Assembly: GCA_024682415.1 (NCBI GenBank)
Contig: JAIKZG010000013.1
Span: 87,219 to 151,218 of the forward strand
Direction of reading: 5' to 3'
Length of the DNA stretch: 64,000 nt
Origin: Prevotella sp.
GTDB lineage: Bacteria; Bacteroidota; Bacteroidia; Bacteroidales; Bacteroidaceae
Made by a program: the position numbers and the translations under genes. Positions 28,555-44,553 of the stretch are shown here, piece by piece. Each line of letters opens with the position of its first letter. Position 1 is the stretch's first letter. The notes beneath the pieces are model-generated. The model made no database searches, was not told the origin of the DNA, and worked only from the letters and a program-made list of their open reading frames with translations.

Positions 28555-29436
28555 ATGGTTGAAGAGTTTTTGGAATATAACAGATATGAGAAAAATCGCT
28601 CGCCTCGCACGATTCAAAATTATGCCGATGCGATAACCGATTTTCAGCGCTATTTTTCAATGCTTGATACCGGGATGACTTGGGAAACTGTCGATGCCGA
28701 CGTGATACGCGACTGGATGGAGTGGCAGATGAACAATGGCATAGCAGCGTCGTCAATAGATACTCGTCTGAGCGCAATACGATCTTTATATAAATTTGCC
28801 CTTTCAAGAGGATTTGTAGACAAAGATCCTGCTCACGAAATAGCCGGCCCTAAAAAGTCGAAATCTCTTCCTCAATATTTGAGGGAAGACGAGATGAATA
28901 AGCTTCTCGACGATTTTCCCTGGGGTGTAGACTATAAGAGCATACTCGCACGGACTGTCATAATGACTTTCTATGAGACGGGCATAAGATGCTCGGAGCT
29001 TGTGGGGATGAATGACAATTCGGTAGACTTTATCGCAAAACAGATAAAGGTGCTCGGCAAGCGAAACAAACAGAGACTCGTTCCTTTCGGTTCGGAATTG
29101 GAAGCGGCTTTCAGAAAATACCTTGATGTCCGTAATGAGACATTCGGATTTCGGGAAGAGGGCTTCTTCTTATCGGTCAAAGGGAAAAGAGTAAGCGGAG
29201 CGCAGGTGTATAAGATGGTGAGAGAACATTTGAGGAGTGTATGCACATTGAAAAAATGCTCGCCCCATGTGCTGAGGCACACGTTCGCCACCGCCATGCT
29301 TAATCATAATGCCGGGCTTGAGAATGTGAAAGAGCTGCTCGGACATGAAAGCGTTGCTACGACTGAGATTTACACTCATACTACGTTTGAACAATTAAAA
29401 CGGGTGTACGCGGAATCACATCCGCGACTCGGATAA
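28555..29436 (+). CDS. xerC: Tyrosine recombinase XerC/XerD-type
   Basis: 293 aa; FYETGIRCSELVGM, SPHVLRHTFATAMLNHNAGLENVKELLGHESVATTEIYTHTT. Confidence 0.9.
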   Translation: MVEEFLEYNRYEKNRSPRTIQNYADAITDFQRYFSMLDTGMTWETVDADVIRDWMEWQMNNGIAASSIDTRLSAIRSLYKFALSRGFVDKDPAHEIAGPKKSKSLPQYLREDEMNKLLDDFPWGVDYKSILARTVIMTFYETGIRCSELVGMNDNSVDFIAKQIKVLGKRNKQRLVPFGSELEAAFRKYLDVRNETFGFREEGFFLSVKGKRVSGAQVYKMVREHLRSVCTLKKCSPHVLRHTFATAMLNHNAGLENVKELLGHESVATTEIYTHTTFEQLKRVYAESHPRLG

Positions 29437-29496
29437 AGTGAAACATACATATAATAATAACAAGAAGGACTAACCTTTATAAAATTGGAGGTAACT

Positions 29497-29796
29497 ATGG
29501 AAATTAAGATTCAGTCGATTCATTTCGACGCAACAGAGAAGTTGGAAGAGTTTATCGAGAAGAAGGTCGCTAAGCTGGAGAAGGCGTATGAGGATATCCA
29601 GAAGGTAGATATTCAGCTCAAGGTGGTTAAGCCTGCGACAGCTCTCAACAAGGAAACTTCTATAACCGTAACCGTTCCTGGACATCAGATACATGTCGAA
29701 AAGACATGCGACACCTTTGAGGAAGGTGTTGACCAGTGCGTTGACAGTTTGAAGGTTTCTTTGGTGAAATACAAAGAGAAGATGCGTAAGAAATAA
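29497..29796 (+). CDS. hpf: Ribosome hibernation promoting factor / RaiA family
   Basis: MEIKIQSIHFDATEKLEEFIEKKVAKLEKAYEDIQKVDIQLKV; internal Met of ORF 29485. Confidence 0.9.
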   Translation: MEIKIQSIHFDATEKLEEFIEKKVAKLEKAYEDIQKVDIQLKVVKPATALNKETSITVTVPGHQIHVEKTCDTFEEGVDQCVDSLKVSLVKYKEKMRKK

Positions 29797-29834
29797 GAAA
29801 TTTGCGCTTTTTTGAGATTTTTTTCTCGAAAAGT

Positions 29835-29865
29835 TTTGGAGGTTTAAAAATAATGCCTATCTTTG
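29835..29865 (+). promoter_or_regulatory. Promoter of tRNA/tuf cluster
   Basis: TTTG (29835-29838) - N19 - TATCTTTG (29858-29865). Confidence 0.8.
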
Positions 29866-29920
29866 CAGCCGTTTTACAACACGTCCTAACTTAGAGTCGT
29901 AAAAACGGCTGCAAGGATTT

Positions 29921-29994
29921 GCCTCTTTAGCTCAGTTGGCCAGAGCACGTGATTTGTAATCTCGGGGTCGTTGGTTCGAATCCGACAAGAGGCT
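29921..29994 (+). tRNA. tRNA-Thr(TGT)
   Basis: GCCTCTT...AAGAGGC acceptor, loop TTTGTAA, GGTTCGAATCC T-arm. Confidence 0.95.
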
Positions 29995-30039
29995 CACAAG
30001 GAAGATGACGAGTTGCTAAAGCAAACAGACATAAGGATT

Positions 30040-30122
30040 GGGTAGTTACCAGAGTGGCCAAATGGGGCAGACTGTAAATCTGCTGGCTTTCGCCTTCGGT
30101 GGTTCGAATCCATCACTACCCA
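30040..30122 (+). tRNA. tRNA-Tyr(GTA)
   Basis: GGGTAGT...ACTACCC, anticodon loop CTGTAAA, long variable arm, GGTTCGAATCC. Confidence 0.95.
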
Positions 30123-30139
30123 CTTCAATTTGAAGTTTT

Positions 30140-30212
30140 GCGGAAATAGCTCAGTTGATAGAGCACTAGCCTTCCAAGCTGGGGGTCGCGGGTTTGAGCC
30201 CCGTTTTCCGCT
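30140..30212 (+). tRNA. tRNA-Gly(TCC)
   Basis: GCGGAAA...TTTCCGC, loop CTTCCAA. Confidence 0.95.
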
Positions 30213-30220
30213 CTACTTAT

Positions 30221-30292
<72 letters not shown>

Positions 30293-30437
30293 CTTTATAT
30301 GGGTGTAATGAAGAGACGGAGAGCTGGTTTTTCACTTCTATTTTGTGATTTGAGTTTTCAAATCTCTTTTGTTTCCCTGAAATTTATTAATCGAGATAAT
30401 TCGACAATTTTAAAAATTTAAATAAAACAAGAAAGCT

Positions 30438-31628
30438 ATGGCTAAAGAGACATTTCAGCGTACCAAGCCACATGTAAATATTGGTACAATCGGTCACGTA
30501 GACCACGGTAAAACTACTCTTACCGCTGCCATTTCATTGACATTGAGTAAGAAGGGTTTTGGTTCTGAAGAAGTTAAGTCTTTCGATCAGATCGATAACG
30601 CTCCTGAGGAGAAAGAGCGTGGTATTACCATCAACACTGCTCATATCGAGTATGAAACAGAAAAGCGTCACTACGCACACGTAGACTGCCCGGGACACGC
30701 CGATTATGTAAAGAACATGGTAACTGGTGCTGCTCAGATGGACGGTGCTATCCTTGTAGTTGCTGCTACTGATGGTCCTATGCCTCAGACACGTGAGCAC
30801 GTACTTTTGGCTCGTCAGGTAAACGTTCCTCGTTTGGTTGTATTCTTGAACAAGTGCGACCTCGTTGAAGACGAAGAAATGCTCGAGCTCGTTGAAATGG
30901 AAGTTCGTGAGATTCTCGAACAGTATGAATACGAAGAGGATACTCCTATCGTTCGTGGTTCTGCTCTTGGTGCTTTGAACGGCGTTGAGAAGTGGGAAGA
31001 CAAGGTTATGGAGCTTATGAATACTGTTGATACATGGATTGAAGAGCCAGTTCGTGATACAGATAAGCCATTCTTGATGCCTGTTGAGGATGTATTCTCA
31101 ATCACTGGTCGTGGTACTGTTGCTACTGGTCGTATCGAGACTGGTAAGGTTAAGGTAGGCGACGAAGTTGAGTTGCTCGGTCTTGGTGAGGACAAGAAGT
31201 CAGTTGTAACTGGCGTTGAGATGTTCCGTAAGATCCTTGACGAGGGTGAAGCTGGTGATAACGTAGGATTGCTTCTCCGTGGTATTGATAAGGCTGAAAT
31301 CAAGCGTGGTATGGTACTCTGCCATCCAGGACAGATTCATCCACACAAGAAGTTCAAGGCTTCTATTTATGTATTGAAGAAAGAAGAAGGTGGTCGTCAC
31401 ACTCCATTCGGAAACAAGTATCGTCCACAGTTCTATCTCCGTACAATGGACTGCACCGGTGAAATCTCATTGCCAGAGGGCGTAGAGATGGTTATGCCAG
31501 GTGATAACGTTGAAATCACAGTTGATTTGATTTATGCTGTTGCATTGAACGTAGGTCTCCGTTTCGCTATTCGCGAGGGTGGTCGTACAGTGGGTTCAGG
31601 TCAGATCACTGAAATTCTTGACGATTAA
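30438..31628 (+). CDS. tuf: Elongation factor Tu
   Basis: 396 aa; [37 protein letters not shown]. Confidence 0.99.
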   Translation: MAKETFQRTKPHVNIGTIGHVDHGKTTLTAAISLTLSKKGFGSEEVKSFDQIDNAPEEKERGITINTAHIEYETEKRHYAHVDCPGHADYVKNMVTGAAQMDGAILVVAATDGPMPQTREHVLLARQVNVPRLVVFLNKCDLVEDEEMLELVEMEVREILEQYEYEEDTPIVRGSALGALNGVEKWEDKVMELMNTVDTWIEEPVRDTDKPFLMPVEDVFSITGRGTVATGRIETGKVKVGDEVELLGLGEDKKSVVTGVEMFRKILDEGEAGDNVGLLLRGIDKAEIKRGMVLCHPGQIHPHKKFKASIYVLKKEEGGRHTPFGNKYRPQFYLRTMDCTGEISLPEGVEMVMPGDNVEITVDLIYAVALNVGLRFAIREGGRTVGSGQITEILDD

Positions 31629-31703
31629 TCTTTAACGATTATAAAGGATTTGAAGGATTGAAGAATAATCCTTCGGGAAGTCTTCAATCCTTCTTTTCAA
31701 CTT

Positions 31704-31776
31704 ACGGGTTTAGCTCAGTTGGTAGAGCACTGGTCTCCAAAACCAGGTGTCGAGAGTTCGAGTCTTTCAACCCGTG
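31704..31776 (+). tRNA. tRNA-Trp(CCA)
   Basis: ACGGGTT...AACCCGT, anticodon loop CTCCAAA. Confidence 0.95.
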
Positions 31777-31790
31777 CTAATAAAGATAAT

Positions 31791-31982
31791 ATGTTTAAGA
31801 AATTCGTAAATTATTGCAAGACTTGCTACGATGAACTTGCTCACAAGACAACGTGGCCAACGCGTGCACAACTTACACATAGCGCTGTAATTGTATTATC
31901 TGCTTCCCTTATTATTGCGCTTGTGGTGTTCTGTATGGACAGTGTGTTCCGTTTCGTAATGCAAACGATTTATCCTAATTAA
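31791..31982 (+). CDS. secE: Preprotein translocase subunit SecE
   Basis: MFKKFVNYCKTCYDELAHKTTWPTRAQLTHSAVIVLSASLIIALVVFCMDSVFRFVMQTIYPN; position tRNA-Trp-secE-nusG. Confidence 0.95.
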   Translation: MFKKFVNYCKTCYDELAHKTTWPTRAQLTHSAVIVLSASLIIALVVFCMDSVFRFVMQTIYPN

Positions 31983-32025
31983 ACATCTAAACGTTTAATT
32001 TTTCACAAGGTAGTCTACTAAAGAA

Positions 32026-32574
32026 ATGGCTGAAACAAGTAAAAATTGGTATGTACTCATTGCTATCAGTGGCAAGGAACTTAAGGTCAAAGAGTATATC
32101 GAGGCCGAAATGAAGCACAACGATTTTTTGCGTGCTCATGTTTCTCAGGTACTGGTTCCAATCGAAAAGCATCCTATTACTCGTAACGGTAAGCGTGTCG
32201 TGCAGGAGAAAGTTTCTCTTGCCGGTTATGTGTTTCTGGAGTCAGATGTTCGTGGAGGTGAGGTAGCGCGTATGGTGCGCTTTATGCCTAATGTCCTCGG
32301 ATTCCTTGGCGGAATGGATAAACCGTCGCCAGTACCACAGCGAGACATAAACCGTATGCTTGGAACTGTCGAAGAGACCGAAATCGAGGATGATGTAATG
32401 ATTCCTTATGAGGTTAATGAGGTGGTGAAAGTTACGGATGGTCCATTCAGTGGATTCAATGGTATCGTGGAAGAAATCTATCCTGAAAAGCGTAAGCTTA
32501 AGGTTATGGTTAAAATCTTCGGTCGTCAGAATCCATTGGAGTTAGGTTTCACGCAAGTCGAAAAAGAAGGATAG
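32026..32574 (+). CDS. nusG: Transcription termination/antitermination protein NusG
   Basis: 182 aa; NWYVLIAISGKELKVKEYIE...VKVTDGPFSGFNGIVEEIYPEKRKLKVMVKIFGR. Confidence 0.97.
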   Translation: MAETSKNWYVLIAISGKELKVKEYIEAEMKHNDFLRAHVSQVLVPIEKHPITRNGKRVVQEKVSLAGYVFLESDVRGGEVARMVRFMPNVLGFLGGMDKPSPVPQRDINRMLGTVEETEIEDDVMIPYEVNEVVKVTDGPFSGFNGIVEEIYPEKRKLKVMVKIFGRQNPLELGFTQVEKEG

Positions 32575-32635
32575 GTATTGTTACGAGTACTGAGGTCTTC
32601 TATACAAACTTCAATTTTTTTAATTAACAAAAGAA

Positions 32636-33076
32636 ATGGCTAAAGAAGTTGCTGGATTAATCAAATTACAGATTAAAGGTGGCGCAGCAAATCCTTCTCC
32701 TCCAGTAGGTCCTGCCCTTGGTTCTAAGGGTATCAACATCATGGGCTTCTGCAAGGAGTTCAATGCGCGTACACAAGATAAGGCTGGAAAGATTCTTCCT
32801 GTCGTTATAACTTACTATACCGACAAGTCTTTTAGCTTCGTCATCAAGACTCCTCCTGCTGCAGTACAGCTGAAGGAAGTTGCTAAGGTGAAGAGCGGTA
32901 GTGCTCAGCCTAACCGTCAGAAGGTTGCTTCAGTTACTTGGGAACAGGTAAAGGCAATCGCTCAGGACAAAATGGCAGACCTCAACTGCTTCACTGTAGA
33001 AAGTGCAATGCGTCTTGTTGCCGGTACAGCTAGAAGTATGGGTATTACAGTTAAAGGGGATTTCCCTGGTGAATAA
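32636..33076 (+). CDS. rplK: 50S ribosomal protein L11
   Basis: 146 aa; [38 protein letters not shown]. Confidence 0.99.
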   Translation: MAKEVAGLIKLQIKGGAANPSPPVGPALGSKGINIMGFCKEFNARTQDKAGKILPVVITYYTDKSFSFVIKTPPAAVQLKEVAKVKSGSAQPNRQKVASVTWEQVKAIAQDKMADLNCFTVESAMRLVAGTARSMGITVKGDFPGE

Positions 33077-33103
33077 GAACTTCAATTAAGTAAGCATTAA
33101 GAA

Positions 33104-33796
33104 ATGACTAAATTGACAAAAAATCAAAAGGCAGTCGCTGACAAGGTTGAAGCAGGGAAAGCATACTCTCTGAAAGAGGCTTCTGAGTTGGTAAAGGAAA
33201 TCACCACTACCAAGTTTGATGCTTCTTTGGACATCGACATACGTTTGGGCGTAGACCCTCGTAAGGCTAACCAGATGGTTCGTGGCGTTGTTTCATTGCC
33301 TAACGGAACTGGTAAGGTTACACGTGTGTTGTGTCTCTGTACTCCTGATCAGGAAGCTGCTGCAAAGGAAGCCGGTGCTGACTATGTAGGTCTTGACGAG
33401 TATATCGAAAAGATTAAAGGTGGCTGGACCGACGTTGACGTTATCATCACAATGCCTTCTTGCATGGGTAAAGTAGGTCCTTTAGGACGTGTCCTTGGTC
33501 CTCGTGGCTTGATGCCTAACCCTAAGAGCGGTACTGTAACTATGGACGTTGCTAAGGCAGTTAAGGATATTAAGCAAGGTAAGATTGATTTCAAGGTAGA
33601 TAAGGCTGGTATTATTCATACTTCAATCGGTAAGGTTAGCTTTACCGCTGAGCAGATTTACCAGAATGCAAAGGAATTCATTCAGACCGTTATCAAGCTG
33701 AAACCATCTGCTGCTAAAGGTACATATTTGAAGAGTATCTTTATTTCTAGCACAATGAGTAAGGGTATCAAGATTGATCCTAAGTCAGTTGAATAA
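33104..33796 (+). CDS. rplA: 50S ribosomal protein L1
   Basis: 230 aa; [19 protein letters not shown]. Confidence 0.99.
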   Translation: MTKLTKNQKAVADKVEAGKAYSLKEASELVKEITTTKFDASLDIDIRLGVDPRKANQMVRGVVSLPNGTGKVTRVLCLCTPDQEAAAKEAGADYVGLDEYIEKIKGGWTDVDVIITMPSCMGKVGPLGRVLGPRGLMPNPKSGTVTMDVAKAVKDIKQGKIDFKVDKAGIIHTSIGKVSFTAEQIYQNAKEFIQTVIKLKPSAAKGTYLKSIFISSTMSKGIKIDPKSVE

Positions 33797-33815
33797 CTCT
33801 AAAAGTTTGTAAAAG

Positions 33816-34334
33816 ATGAAAAAAGAAGTAAAAGATACTATTATAGTTGAACTCGGTAATAAGTTGAAGGAATATCCACATTTTTATGTTGTGGATGTTA
33901 CTGGCTTGAACGCTGAGCAGACGAGCTCACTTCGTCGTAAGTGCTTCGGTCAGGGTATCAAGATGGTTGTCGTAAAGAACAACTTGATGCTCAAGGCTTT
34001 GGAAGCTTCTGACGTAGATTTCGAGGCTTTGTATCCTACATTGAAGGGCAATACAGCTATCATGTTCGCACAGGTAGCTAATGTTCCTGCTAAGCTTTTG
34101 AAGGAATATAAGAAAGAAGGTATCCCTGCTTTGAAGGGTGCTTATGCTGAGGAAGGCATCTATACTGGTGCAGACAAGCTCGATGAACTTGCAGCTATCA
34201 AGAGCAAGACTGAGGTTATTGCAGAGATTGTTTCTTTGCTCCAGAGCCCAGCCAAGAACGTTGTTTCTGCTCTTCAATCAGGCGCAAACACCATCCATGG
34301 TGTGCTCAAGACCTTAGGCGAGCGTCCTGAATAA
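33816..34334 (+). CDS. rplJ: 50S ribosomal protein L10
   Basis: 172 aa; position between rplA and rplL, YVVDVTGLNAEQTSSLRRKCFGQGIKMVVVKNNLMLKAL. Confidence 0.98.
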   Translation: MKKEVKDTIIVELGNKLKEYPHFYVVDVTGLNAEQTSSLRRKCFGQGIKMVVVKNNLMLKALEASDVDFEALYPTLKGNTAIMFAQVANVPAKLLKEYKKEGIPALKGAYAEEGIYTGADKLDELAAIKSKTEVIAEIVSLLQSPAKNVVSALQSGANTIHGVLKTLGERPE

Positions 34335-34398
34335 ATCGATTTTATCGAATTGAGGTTACATATTTAATAATAACGAATAAATTAAAATTTAGAATAAA

Positions 34399-34773
34399 AT
34401 GGCAGACGTTAAAGCTATTGCTGAAGAATTGGTAAATTTGACAGTTAAAGAAGTAAATGAGTTGGCAACAGTCCTCAAGGACGAGTATGGTATCGAGCCT
34501 GCTGCTGCAGCTGTTGCTGTAGCTGCTGGTCCTGCTGCTGCTGGTGCAGCTGCTGAGGAGAAGTCATCTTTCGATGTAGTTCTCGCTGAGGTAGGTGCTG
34601 CTAAGTTGCAGGTAGTTAAGGCTGTTAAGGAAGCTTGCGGTCTTGGCTTGAAGGACGCTAAGGATCTCGTAGACAAGGCTCCTGCTACATTGAAGGAAGG
34701 TTTGTCTAAGGACGAGGCTGAGAACTTGAAGAAGGCTATCGAGGAGTCTGGTGCAAAGGTAGAGTTGAAGTAA
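34399..34773 (+). CDS. rplL: 50S ribosomal protein L7/L12
   Basis: 124 aa; [44 protein letters not shown]. Confidence 0.99.
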   Translation: MADVKAIAEELVNLTVKEVNELATVLKDEYGIEPAAAAVAVAAGPAAAGAAAEEKSSFDVVLAEVGAAKLQVVKAVKEACGLGLKDAKDLVDKAPATLKEGLSKDEAENLKKAIEESGAKVELK

Positions 34774-34790
34774 TTCAACCACTGCACACA

Positions 34791-34897
34791 GAAAACTGAT
34801 GTCATCGGTTTTCTCAGCTGGACATTCTTAGTCCAACAAAACTAATTAGCAAATTCGTGGTTAGGATTTTCCAAGTAGGTGAGTCCTAACCTTTTTA
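34791..34897 (+). promoter_or_regulatory. rplL-rpoB intergenic hairpins, probable partial terminator/processing site
   Basis: GAAAACTGA TGTCA TCGGTTTTC (34791-34813); GGTTAGGA ... TCCTAACC TTTTT (34859-34896). Confidence 0.6.
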
Positions 34898-34910
34898 TGT
34901 CTTTAAATAT

Positions 34911-37900
34911 ATGTCTAAACTTGTTGATAACAGAGTAAACTTTGCCAGTGTGCATAATCCTATGCCATATCCGGATTTTCTCGCTGTGCAATTAAAGTCA
35001 TTCAAAGACTTCCTACAGTTAGATACTCCGCCAGAGGAACGCAAGAACGACGGTTTGTATAAGGTGTTCGCAGAGAATTTCCCTATCACCGACTCTCGTA
35101 ATAATTTCGTACTTGAGTTCCTGGACTACTACATTGATCCGCCTCGCTATTCTATTGATGAATGTTTGGAGCGCGGACTTACTTACAGTGTCCCACTTAA
35201 AGCGAAGATGAAGCTATACTGTACGGATCCTGACCATGAGGATTTCGGTACTTTTATTCAGGATGTATTCTTGGGTACTATTCCTTATATGACCCAGAAT
35301 GGTACATTCGTCATCAATGGTGCTGAACGCGTTGTCGTTGCTCAGTTGCATCGTTCTCCTGGTGTGTTCTTCTCTCAGGGACAACACGCTAATGGTACAA
35401 TGTTGTATTCTGCTCGTATCATTCCTTTCAAGGGCTCATGGATTGAATTCGCTACTGACATCAACAATGTTATGTATGCCTATATCGATCGTAAGAAGAA
35501 GTTGCCTGTTACAACTATGCTTCGCGCAATTGGTTATGAGTCTGATTCTGATATCCTTCAGATATTCGACTTGGCTGAAGAGCTGAAAGTTAATAAGAAG
35601 AACTTGAAGGCTGCAATCGGTCGTAAGCTTGCAGCGCGTGTAGTAAAGAGTTGGAACGAGGACTTCGTAGACGAAGATACAGGTGAGGTCGTTTCTATTG
35701 AGCGTAATGAAGTTGTGATGGAGCGTGAAACAGAAATCACGCTTGATAATATGGATGAAATTCTTGAGAGTGGTGCTTCTGCTGTTCTTTTGCATAAGGA
35801 TGCTGAAGCTGCTCAGAAGTATTCTATTATCTTCAATACGCTTGCTAAAGACCCGACTAATTCTGAGAAGGAAGCTGTAAATTATATCTATCGTCAGCTT
35901 CGTAATGCAGATCCCGCTGATGACGCAAGTGCAAAGGAAGTGTTCCAAAACTTGTTCTTCTCAGATAAGCGTTACGACCTTGGTGAGGTTGGACGTTATC
36001 GTATTAATAAAAAACTCGGACTTGATAGCAGCATGGATACACGTGTGCTTACCAAGGACGATATCATAGAGATTATTAAATATCTCATCCAGCTTATTAA
36101 CTCAAATGCTACTGTTGATGATATTGACCACTTGAGCAATCGTCGCGTGCGTACAGTAGGTGAGCAATTGGCTAATCAGTTCTCTATTGGTTTGGCTCGT
36201 ATGAGTCGTACTATTAAAGAACGTATGAATGTACGTGATAATGAGGTGTTTACTCCAACAGACTTGATTAACGCCAAGACTATTTCAAGCGTTATTAATT
36301 CTTTCTTTGGCACAAACCCATTGTCACAGTTTATGGATCAGACTAACCCATTGGCTGAGGTTACGCATAAGCGTCGCCTTTCAGCTCTTGGTCCTGGTGG
36401 TCTTACTCGTGATCGTGCCGGCTTTGAGGTTCGAGACGTTCACTTTACTCACTATGGTCGTCTGTGTCCTATTGAGAGTCCTGAAGGTCCTAACATCGGA
36501 CTTATCTCTTCTCTCTGTGTTTACGCGAATATCAACCACCTTGGTTTCATTGTTACTCCTTATCGTAAGGTTAATAATGGTAAGGTTGATATGGATAATA
36601 AAGACATCCTGTATCTTACAGCCGAAGATGAGGAAGACAAGATTATCGGTCAGGGTAATGCTCCTCTGAATGAAGATGGTAGCTTTATCCGTAAGGTCGT
36701 TAAGTGTCGTCGTGATGCTGATTATCCAGTCGTTCCTCCTGCAGAGGTGGATTATATGGATGTCAGTCCACAGCAGATTGCTTCTGTCAGCGCTTCTTTG
36801 ATTCCATTCTTAGAGCATGATGACGGTCACCGTGCGTTGATGGGATGTAACATGATGCGCCAGGCCGTTCCTTTGCTTCATAATGATGCTCCAATCGTTG
36901 GTACTGGTTTGGAGAAGCAGGTTTGTGAGAACTCTCGTACTCAAATTACAGCTGAGGGCGATGGTGTAATCGACTATGTTGATGCTACCACAATTCGTAT
37001 CCTTTATGACAGAACGGATGATGAGGAATTCGTAAGCTTTGAACCTGCTTTGAAGGAATATCGTATTCCTAAGTTCCGTCGTACCAACCAGAACATGACT
37101 ATCGACCTTCGTCCTATTTGCAGCAAGGGTCAGCGTGTTAAGGAAGGTGATATCTTGACAGAAGGATATGCTACTGAAAATGGAGAGTTGGCATTGGGTC
37201 GTAACCTCCTTGTTGCTTACATGCCTTGGAAGGGTTACAACTATGAGGATGCTATTGTGTTGTCAGAACGTATGGTTCGTGATGACGTATTGACATCTGT
37301 TCATGTAGATGAATATTCTCTTGACGTGCGTGAAACAAAGCGTGGCGTTGAAGAGTTTACAGCAGATATTCCTAACGTAAGTGAGGAAGCAACTAAGGAT
37401 TTGGATGAAAACGGTGTAGTACGTGTTGGTGCTCGTATCGAACCGGGTGATATCCTTATCGGTAAGATTTCACCTAAGGGCGAGAGCGATCCTACTCCAG
37501 AAGAGAAATTGCTTCGTGCTATCTTTGGTGATAAGGCTGGTGACGTGAAGGATTCTTCACTCAAGGCTAATCCTTCATTGAGTGGTGTCGTGATTGATAA
37601 GAAATTGTTCACACGCGCCGTTAAAACTCGTGAAAGCAAGAAGCAAGATAAGATTATTCTCGCTAAGATAGACGAGGAATATGAAGCTAAGGCTGCTGAT
37701 CTTAAGGGTATCTTGGTAGATAAACTTATGGAGCTTACTGAGGATAAGACTTCACAGGGCGTTAAGGATTATTCTGATGTTGAGATTATAACAAAGGGTA
37801 GCAAGTTCTCTATTGCAGCTCTTAATAATCTTGATTATGAAGGCATTCTTACTAATAATTGGACAGGTGATGAACATACAGATAGTCTTATCTCTATGCT

Positions 37901-38720
37901 TATCCGCAATTATTTGCGCAAATATAAGCAGCTTGACGCAGAGTTGAAGCGTCGTAAGTTTGCTATTTCTATTGGTGATGAGCTTCCTTCTGGTATCCTT
38001 CAGATGGCTAAGGTATATGTCGCTAAGAAACGTAAGATTAGCGTAGGTGATAAGCTTGCCGGTCGTCATGGTAATAAGGGTGTAATCTCAAAGATTGTTC
38101 GTATGGAGGATATGCCATTCTTGGAAGATGGACGTCCTGTAGACTTGGTGCTTAACCCGATGGGTGTGCCTTCTCGTATGAACCTTGGACAGATTTTCGA
38201 GGCAATTCTTGGTGCAGCAGGTAAGAAACTTGGTGTTAAGTTCGCAACTCCAATCTTTGATGGTGCACATCTTGACGATCTTGAGGAATGGACAGAAAAG
38301 GCAGGCTTGCCTCATTTGTGCTCTACTCACCTTTATGATGGTGAAACAGGTGAACGATTTGACCAAAAGGCAACTGTTGGTATTACATACTTCTTGAAGC
38401 TTGGTCATATGGTTGAGGATAAGATGCATGCACGTTCTATTGGTCCTTACTCACTTATTACACAGCAGCCACTTGGTGGTAAAGCACAATTTGGTGGTCA
38501 GCGTTTTGGTGAGATGGAGGTTTGGGCTCTTGAAGCATTTGGTGCAAGTCATGTTCTTCAGGAGATACTTACTATCAAGAGTGATGATACAGTTGGACGT
38601 TCTAAGGCATACGAGGCAATCGTTAAGGGTGATCCTATGCCAACGCCTAACATCCCAGAATCACTTAACGTGTTGTTGCATGAACTTCGTGGTTTAGGAT
38701 TAAGCATTAAGCTCGACTAA
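34911..38720 (+). CDS. rpoB: RNA polymerase beta subunit
   Basis: 1269 aa; [68 protein letters not shown]. Confidence 0.99.
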   Translation: MSKLVDNRVNFASVHNPMPYPDFLAVQLKSFKDFLQLDTPPEERKNDGLYKVFAENFPITDSRNNFVLEFLDYYIDPPRYSIDECLERGLTYSVPLKAKMKLYCTDPDHEDFGTFIQDVFLGTIPYMTQNGTFVINGAERVVVAQLHRSPGVFFSQGQHANGTMLYSARIIPFKGSWIEFATDINNVMYAYIDRKKKLPVTTMLRAIGYESDSDILQIFDLAEELKVNKKNLKAAIGRKLAARVVKSWNEDFVDEDTGEVVSIERNEVVMERETEITLDNMDEILESGASAVLLHKDAEAAQKYSIIFNTLAKDPTNSEKEAVNYIYRQLRNADPADDASAKEVFQNLFFSDKRYDLGEVGRYRINKKLGLDSSMDTRVLTKDDIIEIIKYLIQLINSNATVDDIDHLSNRRVRTVGEQLANQFSIGLARMSRTIKERMNVRDNEVFTPTDLINAKTISSVINSFFGTNPLSQFMDQTNPLAEVTHKRRLSALGPGGLTRDRAGFEVRDVHFTHYGRLCPIESPEGPNIGLISSLCVYANINHLGFIVTPYRKVNNGKVDMDNKDILYLTAEDEEDKIIGQGNAPLNEDGSFIRKVVKCRRDADYPVVPPAEVDYMDVSPQQIASVSASLIPFLEHDDGHRALMGCNMMRQAVPLLHNDAPIVGTGLEKQVCENSRTQITAEGDGVIDYVDATTIRILYDRTDDEEFVSFEPALKEYRIPKFRRTNQNMTIDLRPICSKGQRVKEGDILTEGYATENGELALGRNLLVAYMPWKGYNYEDAIVLSERMVRDDVLTSVHVDEYSLDVRETKRGVEEFTADIPNVSEEATKDLDENGVVRVGARIEPGDILIGKISPKGESDPTPEEKLLRAIFGDKAGDVKDSSLKANPSLSGVVIDKKLFTRAVKTRESKKQDKIILAKIDEEYEAKAADLKGILVDKLMELTEDKTSQGVKDYSDVEIITKGSKFSIAALNNLDYEGILTNNWTGDEHTDSLISMLIRNYLRKYKQLDAELKRRKFAISIGDELPSGILQMAKVYVAKKRKISVGDKLAGRHGNKGVISKIVRMEDMPFLEDGRPVDLVLNPMGVPSRMNLGQIFEAILGAAGKKLGVKFATPIFDGAHLDDLEEWTEKAGLPHLCSTHLYDGETGERFDQKATVGITYFLKLGHMVEDKMHARSIGPYSLITQQPLGGKAQFGGQRFGEMEVWALEAFGASHVLQEILTIKSDDTVGRSKAYEAIVKGDPMPTPNIPESLNVLLHELRGLGLSIKLD

Positions 38721-38740
38721 TCAACTCAAAATTAAGAAAA

Positions 38741-43078
<4,338 letters not shown>

Positions 43079-43113
43079 TTAATTCGAAAGAACTATTTCA
43101 TAAATGATAAGAG

Positions 43114-43149
43114 GGGAGGCACAGATGTGATGTCTGAGCCTCCCTTTTT
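43114..43149 (+). terminator. rpoBC operon terminator
   Basis: GGGAGGC ... GCCTCCC TTTTT. Confidence 0.9.
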
Positions 43150-43178
43150 GTAAAATCTTAATAATTGATATATTTGTT

Positions 43179-44525
43179 ATGGATAATGATTCTTTTCAGG
43201 TAGTGCAAAAACCGTTTACTACAGACGAGGCTATAAAAGAGGCTAAACGTTGCCTTCATTGCAAGAAGCCTACATGTGTTACAGGATGTCCTATCGGTAA
43301 TTCAATACCGGATTTTATTCACCAACTTTCTATGGGAAACATGGGTGAAGCGATGTCTATCATCAATGAGAAGAGTAATCTTCCAGCGATATGCGGACGC
43401 GTATGTCCTCATGATCGTCAGTGCCAAGGACATTGCATTCTCAACAAGAAAGGTACACCTATACAGATTGGCAAGCTTGAGAGCTTTATTGCCGATTTTG
43501 ATACAAAGATGAAACTTACTCGTGAGCGTCTTCCGCAGAAAACTCGTGGAAAGGTGGCTGTAATTGGTTCAGGCCCTGCCGGCTTGACTGTTGCGGGCGA
43601 TTTGGCTCGTGAGGGATTTGCCGTTACTATTTTTGAGGGACAGAATGAAGCCGGTGGTGTGTTGATGTATGGTATTCCAGAATATCGACTGCCGAAAGAC
43701 GTAGTAAGGGCAGAGATAAAGAAGATTGAAGAATTAGGCGTGAATTTTGTGGTCAATACCATGGTGGGACGCAATAATGTGACCATCGACAGTATTTTCC
43801 AGGCAGGATTCGACGCAATATTTATCGGTTCGGGCACGGCTCTTCCTAAGGATATGGATGTACCTGGAGCCGACTTGCGTGGCGTTACGCAAAGTGTTTA
43901 TTTCCTGCATCAGGTAAATAGCTTCAACGTTGGAGCTATCGGCCGTGAGCGTGTGCCTCTCGTGGATGGTGAAAAGGTAGCTGTAATCGGTGGCGGAAAC
44001 GTGGCTATGGATGCAGCGCGCACTGCTATTCGTATGGGCAGCGACGTTACTGTAATCTATCGTCGCAAGCAGGAGGATATGCCTGCTATCAAGGCTGAAT
44101 ACGATGAAGCTGTAAATGAAGGCGTGCATTTCTTCTGGGAGTCATCTACCATTGATTTCGTAGGTGAGGATGGACATCTTAAGGCAATCCACCTCAATAC
44201 TCCTGACGGCGAGCAGACTTTGCCTTTCGACAGGGTGTTCCTCGCAATAGGTTCACGTCCTGCCGATCGCATCGTTTCTACCACAGATGGTATTGAAACA
44301 GATGAAAAGGGATATGTGATTGTGAATGAGCGTCCGTTGGGTATGACTTCACGCCGTGGCGTATTTGCCGGAGGTGATGTCGTGCATCGTCCTCAGACTG
44401 TTGTCCTCGCAATGAAAGCGGCTAAGGAGGTGGCTGCCGGCATAGCTCAATATGTTGATGCCGTTAAGCTTCTCGATGCCGTTGAGGAGGATGAAAATCG
44501 CAAGAATCAGACAGAAGAAAACTAA
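43179..44525 (+). CDS. NADPH-dependent glutamate synthase small subunit / GltD-like oxidoreductase
   Basis: 448 aa; CLHCKKPTCVTGCPIGNSIPDFI, GSGPAGLTVAGDLAREGFAVTIFEG, GGGNVAMDAARTA. Confidence 0.93.
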   Translation: MDNDSFQVVQKPFTTDEAIKEAKRCLHCKKPTCVTGCPIGNSIPDFIHQLSMGNMGEAMSIINEKSNLPAICGRVCPHDRQCQGHCILNKKGTPIQIGKLESFIADFDTKMKLTRERLPQKTRGKVAVIGSGPAGLTVAGDLAREGFAVTIFEGQNEAGGVLMYGIPEYRLPKDVVRAEIKKIEELGVNFVVNTMVGRNNVTIDSIFQAGFDAIFIGSGTALPKDMDVPGADLRGVTQSVYFLHQVNSFNVGAIGRERVPLVDGEKVAVIGGGNVAMDAARTAIRMGSDVTVIYRRKQEDMPAIKAEYDEAVNEGVHFFWESSTIDFVGEDGHLKAIHLNTPDGEQTLPFDRVFLAIGSRPADRIVSTTDGIETDEKGYVIVNERPLGMTSRRGVFAGGDVVHRPQTVVLAMKAAKEVAAGIAQYVDAVKLLDAVEEDENRKNQTEEN

Positions 44526-44553
44526 TATTAATTTCAAAAAAACAATAAATTTT

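Noticed and set aside
28555-29436. Integrase marking a genomic island
   Set aside because: The sequence and neighbours (rpsU, hpf, tuf cluster) fit a core XerC/XerD-type chromosomal recombinase, with no attachment repeats or phage genes around it.
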